64,000 bases of DNA from positions 1-64,000 of the forward strand of contig JALEFZ010000085.1 of assembly GCA_022760475.1 (NCBI GenBank), read 5' to 3'. This DNA comes from Bacteroidia bacterium. Its GTDB lineage: Bacteria > Bacteroidota > Bacteroidia > J057. The position numbers and the translations under genes were made by a program. The notes under the pieces were generated by a model. That model saw nothing but the letters and a program-made list of their open reading frames with translations, made no database searches and was not told where the DNA came from. Positions 51,868 to 58,697 of the stretch are shown piece after piece; position 1 is the first letter of the stretch, and each line of letters starts with the position of its first letter.

Positions 51868-53517
51868 ATGGACTATACTAGATTTATACTCGCATTCACA
51901 CTCCTGTTTGGAGGGATATTTTTATGCCAGGGACAGGAACCTTCTTTTTCTCAGTCTCAAATAGGACCCAACAATTTCCTGAATAAGCCATGGGATTTGG
52001 AATATGCTCCTGATGGTTCCTTATGGGTTACTGAACGCGAAGAGGGGAAAATTGTGCGAATAAATCCTTCATCAGCCAGTAAACAAACCCTAGTTACCAT
52101 CACTGAGGTGTCGTCAACAGCTAATCAGGATGGATTATTGGGCCTCGCTCTCCACCCCAATTTCGCTACTGATAGTCCATTTGCCTACGTTTCCTACACC
52201 TACCTGGATGGTGGAGAGCGGAGGCAAAAAATTGTTCGATTTACTTACAGCATAAGTGGGGTAAACTCAGCCCTGTCCAATCCATTTACCCTCATTGACC
52301 AACTGCCAGCCAGCAATGACCACAATTCAGGCAGACTCGTCTTTGGCCCAGATGGGAAGCTATATTATTCAATTGGAGATCAGGGTGGTAATCAAAACCG
52401 AAATTTCTGTAATCCTATTCTTTCACAACATTTACCTACACAAGAAGAAATTGACCTACAAAATTGGGAAAACTATCCTGGAAAGATCCTTCGGCTGAAC
52501 TGTGATGGAAGCATACCCACAGACAATCCATTGTTCCGATCTGTCCAGAGCCACATTCTTTCCATCGGTCATAGAAATCCGCAAGGCCTGGTTTTTTCAT
52601 CAAATGGAATGCTTTACTCGAATGAACACGGACCTAATACAGATGATGAGATAAACCTAATCTCCAAAGGCAAAAATTATGGTTGGCCAAGGGTAGTAGG
52701 TTACCTGGACGATCAAGCTTATGACTATTGCAACTGGTCTTTGGCAACGGACTGTGAAAATTTGAGCTATTCTAATGGGAGTTGCCCAACTGGGGTTCAA
52801 GCTCTCGAAGAAAGCAGTTTTACTGACTCCCTTTACCAGGACCCTTTGTTTTCCCTCTTCGCAGTGCCGGATAGCTTTGATTTCAATGATCCTACATGCC
52901 AAAATTCATGGATTTGCCGCCCAAATATAGCCCCTTCCAGCATCGCCATTTATGAAAGTGATGCCATCGAAGGATGGAAAAACTCACTTTTGACTACCAG
53001 TTTGAAAAGGGGCAGGATTTACCGACTCCAATTAGACAGTACAGGTACTGAAATTGTGGGAGACACCCTCCACCATTTTTACACTCCAAATAGGTACAGG
53101 GACATTGCAATCTCAGCAGATGGGAAAACCATCTATATCATAACAGATCAGAGTGGAAGTACCTCAGACCTATCAGGTCGAAATGTGGTTTCCAGTTCCA
53201 ACCTTCAAAACAAGGGTAGCATTCTCCAATTTTCCTTGATCAGCACAGATCTGGAGCAGGAATTCCCCTCCAACAGGCTTTCCTGTAGCATATGGCCTGT
53301 CCCAAGTTCAGGGCATTTAAACCTGGAAGTAAATGAAGTAAAATCCAATGTTCTAAGTGCCTCAATCAGAAGCATTCAAGGCAACATCATTAAAAAATTT
53401 GAAGGACTCAAAGCCGGAAGAAATCTTTTGGATACCAAGCAACTCGCTGCAGGACTTTATATCCTGGAAGTCAATGATGGTGGCACAGGCTGGCAAACAA
53501 AGTTCGTACAAGAATAA
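51868..53517 (+). CDS. T9SS-secreted PQQ-type sugar dehydrogenase-like beta-propeller
   Basis: A 549-residue secreted protein: signal peptide 1-22; a six-bladed propeller of the soluble glucose/sorbosone dehydrogenase (GSDH) family (about 30-450) with NKPWDLEYAPDGSLWVTER, NQDGLLGLALHP, HNSGRLVFGPDGKLYYSIGDQGG, IGHRNPQGL and EHGPNTDDEINLI; and a T9SS sorting domain (about 470-549). The motifs include the conserved His-Asn-Ser-Gly catalytic-type segment and a calcium/PQQ-binding-like HGPNTDDE. The protein is therefore probably a surface aldose oxidoreductase. Its place among lyases may be incidental or may oxidise released sugars at the cell surface. It is followed by the BNR propeller gene 19 bp later. 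Confidence 0.88.
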   Translation: MDYTRFILAFTLLFGGIFLCQGQEPSFSQSQIGPNNFLNKPWDLEYAPDGSLWVTEREEGKIVRINPSSASKQTLVTITEVSSTANQDGLLGLALHPNFATDSPFAYVSYTYLDGGERRQKIVRFTYSISGVNSALSNPFTLIDQLPASNDHNSGRLVFGPDGKLYYSIGDQGGNQNRNFCNPILSQHLPTQEEIDLQNWENYPGKILRLNCDGSIPTDNPLFRSVQSHILSIGHRNPQGLVFSSNGMLYSNEHGPNTDDEINLISKGKNYGWPRVVGYLDDQAYDYCNWSLATDCENLSYSNGSCPTGVQALEESSFTDSLYQDPLFSLFAVPDSFDFNDPTCQNSWICRPNIAPSSIAIYESDAIEGWKNSLLTTSLKRGRIYRLQLDSTGTEIVGDTLHHFYTPNRYRDIAISADGKTIYIITDQSGSTSDLSGRNVVSSSNLQNKGSILQFSLISTDLEQEFPSNRLSCSIWPVPSSGHLNLEVNEVKSNVLSASIRSIQGNIIKKFEGLKAGRNLLDTKQLAAGLYILEVNDGGTGWQTKFVQE

Positions 53518-53536
53518 TCCAGACAAATTTATCATT

Positions 53537-54853
53537 ATGAAATTTAAGGCTCTACTTACTTATTTTCTCCTTTTTTCTAGCATGATTATGGTTCAAACAA
53601 GCCATTCACAAAACACTCAAGGGATACTGGCTGATGACGGAACCTGGTGCTGGTTTTCTGACCCCAGGGCAATTATTACCAATGGTCATATCTATACGGG
53701 TTGGGTAAAGCAAAACGGTACAGTCGAGGCAGCGAGGTTTAACCTAGAGTCTCTCGAAATCCAAACGAACGACCTTTATTATAGACTTCAGGAGGACGAT
53801 CACAACAATCCTGCCTTTGTAGAAAGTAAAGATGGAAACATCATGGCGATGTACACCCGGCACAGCCTCAAAGACCTCTTCATCAACTCTTTCAAAACGA
53901 GCCAAGACACATTTGAGTTTACCAGACCCCAATTGTTACATCCCGTTTCAGGAGATGAGTTAAAAAAGTTTCCAAAGGAAACCGTAACCTATGCGAATCC
54001 ATATAGGCTTGAGGAAGAATCCAATAGGATATACTGCTTTGGAAGGTGGACAGGATACAAACCCAACATGATGTGGTCTGATGATCAAGGTCTTTCATGG
54101 ACAAAGAGTAAGGTATTTATTACAAATTACCCTTTTGACCCCAACAATCGTCCGTATGTCAAGTACTTTTCGGATGGAAAATCCAGGATTCACATGGTTT
54201 TCACGGATGGACATCCCAGGGTAGAACCTACCAACTCTGTTTATTATGCCTATTACGAGGCGGGGAGTTTTTACAAGGCGGGAGGAGAAAAGATTTGCGA
54301 ATTGGGTACCATCCCTTTTGAACCCAAAGATGCCAGCCGGGTCTTTCAGTCTAATGAAAAGGAAGGCAGGGCATGGATCGCAGATATTGTTGCGGATAAA
54401 GCAGGGAATCCCATTATTCTTTACACAAGAAGTCCCAAAGAAACCGACCATCGATATTGGTATGCCAGTTTTACAGATGGGGACTGGGTACAACATGAGA
54501 TCTGCAAGGCAGGCAAGTGGTTTCCTCAAACCCAGGAGGGGGCTGTTGAAAGAGAACCCCATTACTTTGGGGGAATGACTCTCCATCCTGACAAGCCCAA
54601 CGTGATATATATTTCCAGAGAGGTAAATGGAGTTTTTGAAATCGAAAGGCGAGAGACAAAGGATAATGGCATGACATGGTCAATTGAAGCTGTTACCCAA
54701 AACTCAAAACAAGACAATGTCCGTCCTTATGTTCCTCGTGGTTTAAGTGCAGAAGCGGATGAAGTAGTATTGTGGATGGAAAACAAAATGTACATCCACT
54801 ATACCAAATACCAGACCTCTATAATGTATCAAATCAGAAATCGGAAAAATTGA
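53537..54853 (+). CDS. Exported BNR_4-type seven-bladed beta-propeller
   Basis: About 438 residues from the ATG at 53537, chosen because an ideal signal peptide (residues 1-25) begins there; earlier in-frame starts lie inside the preceding gene. The fold is the BNR_4 propeller, with ILADDGTWCWFSDPRAI, IYTGWVKQNG, DDHNNPAFVESKDGNIMAMY, AYYEAGSFYKAGG, DIVADKAGNPIILYTRSPKETDHRYWYAS and HYFGGMTLHPDKPNVIYISREVNG. The propeller is shared by ulvan lyases (PL24/PL25 types), GH145-type enzymes and non-catalytic relatives; the conserved HNN and DHRYW residues resemble catalytic positions of lyases but I cannot decide the activity. Co-transcribed with the GSDH gene. Confidence 0.85.
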   Translation: MKFKALLTYFLLFSSMIMVQTSHSQNTQGILADDGTWCWFSDPRAIITNGHIYTGWVKQNGTVEAARFNLESLEIQTNDLYYRLQEDDHNNPAFVESKDGNIMAMYTRHSLKDLFINSFKTSQDTFEFTRPQLLHPVSGDELKKFPKETVTYANPYRLEEESNRIYCFGRWTGYKPNMMWSDDQGLSWTKSKVFITNYPFDPNNRPYVKYFSDGKSRIHMVFTDGHPRVEPTNSVYYAYYEAGSFYKAGGEKICELGTIPFEPKDASRVFQSNEKEGRAWIADIVADKAGNPIILYTRSPKETDHRYWYASFTDGDWVQHEICKAGKWFPQTQEGAVEREPHYFGGMTLHPDKPNVIYISREVNGVFEIERRETKDNGMTWSIEAVTQNSKQDNVRPYVPRGLSAEADEVVLWMENKMYIHYTKYQTSIMYQIRNRKN

Positions 54854-54856
54854 CTA

Positions 54857-55016
54857 AGAGGCTAGTTGAATTTAGAATTTCAATTTAACAGGCAAGATTT
54901 TAAGGTTCTGAGGAAGGGTTTTTTTTGAGTTTTGGTGAGACTAAAACCAAAGAAATATGAACTCAGATTCTTGATGATCAACTATAAAAGATAAGAATGA
55001 ATCTTAAACAGTCTCT
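54857..55016 (+). repeat. Intergenic repeat element, copy B
   Basis: The longest copy, between the BNR propeller gene and the convergent acetylesterase gene. AGAGGCTAGTTGAA at the left and the reverse complement of CTTAAACAGTCTCT at the right form imperfect inverted ends. The core (54888-54915) contains GATTTTAAGGTTCTGAGGAA, as in copy A. The middle holds ATATGAACTC (shared with A) and ATAAGAAT-AATCTTAAACAG (shared with C). Confidence 0.72.
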
Positions 55017-55066
55017 AAATCATATTGATGCTTATAGATAATCCTTAACAGCATTCAAAAACCAAG

Positions 55067-55104
55067 AACCCTGTTTTAATTCTTCAATTAAAACAGGGTT
55101 TTTA
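55067..55104. terminator. Strong bidirectional terminator
   Basis: A perfect 15-bp stem: AACCCTGTTTTAATT (55067-55081) with AATTAAAACAGGGTT (55086-55100) and loop CTTC, T-run after and A's before. It separates the BNR gene and the convergent acetylesterase gene. Confidence 0.95.
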
Positions 55105-55133
55105 CCAAAATGCAGGTTGTTGGACCGGATAAA

Positions 55134-56543
55134 TTATTCAGGCATCCAATTATCCGTTCTAAAGGGAGAGGCAGGCAGTTCAGCCCCATTATAGAGATTC
55201 ATGTTTGCTGTATCAGAAAATCCATAACGAACAGCAACTGGATTTTTTACTCTTGAACTTGATACAATCAATACTTTCCCTTCAATTCTGGCCTTGGCGG
55301 AGTAAAATTTCCGATCCTCTCCTGCAATTTCAATTTCCTTCAGTTTTTCACCCCTTATGTGAAGGCCTTCATTGGCATGGTCAAAATGGATGTGGATCTT
55401 TTTTCCTACTACCTTATAATCCTTAAATAGTGGTCCAGAATACACCAACTGTTTCTTCCAATAATCCTTAGCCAAAGCCCAATATGCAAGACGCTCTCCT
55501 ACCTCTTTTTTGCGGTGGGGATGGATGTCTGTGGAATCCCCCACATCTGCCGTAACCACCATCCCGGTATGGGGTGAAACGAGTGTTTGAAGTTGGGCTT
55601 CTCTGATATATGGGGCACCTGCCTGGCCCCTGAGTCTCAGGTAATCATAGGGAGCTATTTGCACAAAATAGAAGGGAAGCTCCTCACCCCATTCTGCCCG
55701 CCACGCCTCAATCAGTTTGAGCATCAAGCGCTGGTAGCTATGGGGTCTCCAGCGATTACTTTCCCCCTGATACCAGGTGATGCCTTTAATTTTGTATCTG
55801 ACGAGGGGATGGATCATGGCATTATAAAGGATGCCGGGTGCCCTTGGAGAGGGGCTTTGCCCCTGGATACCTTCGGCAGATGCCGCCAAGACAGAGTCGC
55901 TCAACAGGTATGGAGCTGGAGTCCAGGCGTCAGCAGGCGTTCCGCCCCAACTGCTTTCAATACTTCCTATGGGAACCTTTAGGCTGTCGTGCAACATTTT
56001 GGAGAAAAAATACTTAACCGCAGAATACTTTTTTATGGTTTCAGGGCTACATTTGACCCATTTTCCTACCAGATCGTCCTGAGGAAATGGAGAAGTCTTT
56101 CGTTCTACCTTAAAAAGCCGGATATCAGGAAAATTGGCCGCCTTGATCTCTTCCTTATATGCAGGTATTCTATCAATAGACATTTCCATGTTGGATTGGC
56201 CAGATCCCAACCACACCTCCCCTACCAAAACATCCTTAATTTCTATGCTATCTTTGCCTAGAATAAACAAAGAGTATGGCCCACCAGCTATGGGCGTTTT
56301 AACTTGGACAGACCATCTCCCGGCTTGCGGATGAGTAACAAGGGTGTCCATTCCCCAGGAAGCCCATACTCTGATATCTTCCCTTGTCTGTGTCGTCCAA
56401 CCCCAAATGGTAACTGTAGTTTCCTGCTGCAAGACCATGTGATCCGAGATGATGGCAGGTAGAATTATCCTCGCCTGGATAGATTGGCAACACCAGATAA
56501 GAAGTGATAGGATCAGGATGAGTGTTGAAAGAAATGGTCGCAT
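55134..56543 (-). CDS. Sialate O-acetylesterase family (SASA) esterase
   Basis: A 469-residue exported enzyme (signal peptide 1-24). It has the typical N-terminal beta domain (about 28-100, with ILPAIISDHMVLQQ) and an SGNH hydrolase core. The nucleophile is Ser117 in GSGQSNMEMS; other family motifs are GSIESSWGGTPADAW, GITWYQGESN (Asn/Gly oxyanion) and the Asp/His pair in DSTDIHPHRKKEVG (about 340-355). A second beta domain ends the protein. Such esterases in polysaccharide loci remove O-acetyl groups from uronates or rhamnose rather than sialic acid; the real glycan is inferred from the neighbours only. It precedes no gene of the same operon closely (GH105 lies 71 bp upstream on the same strand). 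Confidence 0.93.
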   Translation of the reverse strand: MRPFLSTLILILSLLIWCCQSIQARIILPAIISDHMVLQQETTVTIWGWTTQTREDIRVWASWGMDTLVTHPQAGRWSVQVKTPIAGGPYSLFILGKDSIEIKDVLVGEVWLGSGQSNMEMSIDRIPAYKEEIKAANFPDIRLFKVERKTSPFPQDDLVGKWVKCSPETIKKYSAVKYFFSKMLHDSLKVPIGSIESSWGGTPADAWTPAPYLLSDSVLAASAEGIQGQSPSPRAPGILYNAMIHPLVRYKIKGITWYQGESNRWRPHSYQRLMLKLIEAWRAEWGEELPFYFVQIAPYDYLRLRGQAGAPYIREAQLQTLVSPHTGMVVTADVGDSTDIHPHRKKEVGERLAYWALAKDYWKKQLVYSGPLFKDYKVVGKKIHIHFDHANEGLHIRGEKLKEIEIAGEDRKFYSAKARIEGKVLIVSSSRVKNPVAVRYGFSDTANMNLYNGAELPASPFRTDNWMPE

Positions 56544-56614
56544 AGCGTGTACATTTATCGTTTCAAATTTATTGTTCTTAATTGATGCTTGTGTCGCTTC
56601 CTAAAGCAAGAACT

Positions 56615-58486
56615 CTAGTCCAGTATTGATACTTTGAAGTCTTCATATCTGGAGCCTCTTGTCCACATATGCCTTAGCCCAATCCTGCCTTCCTTCACCA
56701 TTTGTGATTCATTCAATGTCCAATGGAATAAAAAATTATTTTCATCATTCCGGATGTACATAAAAAGATCCTTGCCCTTTTTAATGACTGTAATATTATA
56801 GGCTACCCCTTGTTCAAAAAGGCCAGTATTGAAATAACTTGGTTCTATATCTGTTCCTATTAATCTTCCTGATTCAGGCACATAACGTCTTGCCCTTATA
56901 TAATCAGCAGCGTTTTTGTTCATGTCAATGCCATAAGCTGCATAACTAATATGAAGGGTATTCATGTTTCTAAAATAGGTACTCATGGTAGGTACAACTC
57001 TTTTGTCTGACCATTTAAAAATATCAGCCTCATAGCCTTCTTCCCCACTTCCGGTCGCCTGGATATATAAAATGTTAACAGCTTCCTTCCTATCATCCAA
57101 CTTGGTATAGGTGTATTCTATCTTAATGTCTCCCTCAAAACTCTTTTTTGTCCATAGTACGGCATGATGAGCATTGACCTTTCTTGCAGGCCCTGCCCAA
57201 AATTCCAGGGCATTATCTATGTTTTTTACACTTGCATACGCTCCATCCAGTGCCCAATTTTTCTTCCATGAGTGGTGGAAGTCATCGCTAAAACCTTCTT
57301 TCCAATTCAAACTTTCAAGTTGAGCATAGAGCTTTGATTGATCGGCTTTGGGCTTGATTTCCTGGCTTTCCTTTTCTTTGAAAAAACGATACATCTCTGT
57401 TCCGGCAGCCAGGAAGGCTCCTGAACCATATACTTCAGTTCGATCTGGCCACGCCTGACCGGGGGCAGCACCCACAGGTTGGACATAGCCGAGTTTTCCC
57501 TCTGCTGAGACATGAGAAAGCAGGCAGTTCCAGCTTCTCAGTACAACAGGCTCAAATTTCGTCCTATCGAGGATTCCCTCGTTGATACCCCACGCAAGTC
57601 CAAAGGTAAAAAATGAAGTACCGCTGGTTTCTGGTGTGGGATATTCCTCTGCCTCCATCAAGCTCATGGCCCAATAGCCTTCTTTGGTTTGAAGGTCTCT
57701 GAGGGTTTCAGTCATTTTTAAATAAATCTCTAGGAAATAGGCATAGGCTTCGGTATCCTTTTCTAATGTCTGAAGTATATTGGCCAAACCGGCAAATACC
57801 CAACCATTTCCCCTTGCCCAAAATACCTTATGTCCCCTCTCATTTGGAAGTTTAAAACGCTCATCCCTGTAGTACATACCCAGTTTTTCATCTCTCAAGA
57901 AATCACTGGTAGCCTTATATTCCTTCATCAAGAAATCAAGGTACTTTTGTTCGCCTGTCTTTTGGTACAATTTGGCCCATACGGGCGGAGACATAAAAAG
58001 AGCATCACACCAATTCCACCTATCCTGATGGAATGGACTTCCCCAAGAGAGCGAAGATTGAGCAGGATGCATGAGGATATAATCAAATTGATCCTTCAAG
58101 TGCCTGATCATTTTTTCATCGCCAAATTTATCATATAGAGCCAGGTACATCTGACCAACTGCATGATCATCTGCATGATACATCCTTGAGTGAAGTTTCC
58201 AGTCATGTGCCTTGCCTATCCTCCGCAACCAGGTATAAAATCGATCATCTTCTGATAATTCTGCCCATTTGGACATGCCAACATACAACGCAGCATTGTG
58301 CCAGGAAAGGGGGTGGTGTGCTTGAATATAGCTGCTGTATAGATCCTGAAAATGTTTTATTTGCCAGTCTGCTACTTTCTCCATGACAGCCTTGGTCTGG
58401 GCAGTCCTTTGAGGCTGGGCAAAGACCCCTCCTGACCATAAAAGGATCACAAGCAGACTGCTAACACATGTGATGTATTTTTTCAT
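56615..58486 (-). CDS. GH105 unsaturated uronyl hydrolase fused to DUF1961 domain
   Basis: A 623-residue exported protein (signal peptide 1-23). Residues about 30-370 are the (alpha/alpha)6 GH105 domain: MYHADDHAVGQMYL, WNWCDALFMSPPVWAKL (catalytic-type Asp), FWARGNGWVFAGL and TSFFTFGLAWGINEG. These enzymes take 4,5-unsaturated glucuronyl or galacturonyl residues off lyase products. Residues about 395-623 form a beta-sandwich with YEADIFKWSDKRV, IRARRYVPESGR and IGLRHMWTRGSRYEDFKV, which matches the DUF1961 family, usually a separate protein. The fusion suggests the sandwich binds the substrate or a second step. Located 71 bp upstream of the acetylesterase gene, same strand, so likely co-transcribed. 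Confidence 0.9.
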   Translation of the reverse strand: MKKYITCVSSLLVILLWSGGVFAQPQRTAQTKAVMEKVADWQIKHFQDLYSSYIQAHHPLSWHNAALYVGMSKWAELSEDDRFYTWLRRIGKAHDWKLHSRMYHADDHAVGQMYLALYDKFGDEKMIRHLKDQFDYILMHPAQSSLSWGSPFHQDRWNWCDALFMSPPVWAKLYQKTGEQKYLDFLMKEYKATSDFLRDEKLGMYYRDERFKLPNERGHKVFWARGNGWVFAGLANILQTLEKDTEAYAYFLEIYLKMTETLRDLQTKEGYWAMSLMEAEEYPTPETSGTSFFTFGLAWGINEGILDRTKFEPVVLRSWNCLLSHVSAEGKLGYVQPVGAAPGQAWPDRTEVYGSGAFLAAGTEMYRFFKEKESQEIKPKADQSKLYAQLESLNWKEGFSDDFHHSWKKNWALDGAYASVKNIDNALEFWAGPARKVNAHHAVLWTKKSFEGDIKIEYTYTKLDDRKEAVNILYIQATGSGEEGYEADIFKWSDKRVVPTMSTYFRNMNTLHISYAAYGIDMNKNAADYIRARRYVPESGRLIGTDIEPSYFNTGLFEQGVAYNITVIKKGKDLFMYIRNDENNFLFHWTLNESQMVKEGRIGLRHMWTRGSRYEDFKVSILD

Positions 58487-58516
58487 CGGTTAATTCTAAT
58501 GATAGTTAAGAAGATT

Positions 58517-58616
58517 GAGTGGCTGTTTGAATTTAGAATTTTCATTTTACAGGCAGGATTTTAAGTTTCTGTGGAAAAGCCAACTGTAAACCATAAGAAT
58601 AAATCTTAAACAGTCT
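58517..58616 (+). repeat. Intergenic repeat element, copy C
   Basis: The shortest copy, between the start of the GH105-DUF1961 gene and the stop of the four-repeat gene. GGCTGTTTGAA at the left and the reverse complement of CTTAAACAGTCTC at the right form inverted ends. The core (58549-58576) differs from copies A and B at a few bases and reads GATTTTAAGTTTCTGTGGAA. The AAGCCAACTGTAAA and ATAAATCTTAAACAG pieces match A and B. Confidence 0.72.
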
Positions 58617-58656
58617 CAGAGAGGGGTCTCTTTTTATGCAAGAAAGGAGAATAGCA

Positions 58657-58677
58657 GGAAGCTCGAAATGAGCTTCC
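58657..58677. terminator. Hairpin after the four-repeat gene, terminator-like
   Basis: GGAAGCTC (58657-58664) pairs with GAGCTTCC (58670-58677) over a 5-nt loop. No long T-run follows on the minus strand, so it is a weak terminator call. Confidence 0.35.
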
Positions 58678-58697
58678 CACCAGATCACTACTACTAC

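Noticed and set aside
54095-54586. 163-codon open frame on the minus strand
   Set aside because: Shadow of the BNR propeller gene on the other strand.
30123-58616. The three repeat copies as a CRISPR array
   Set aside because: Copies are kilobases apart, 100-160 bp long and of unequal length, with no regular spacers and no cas genes.
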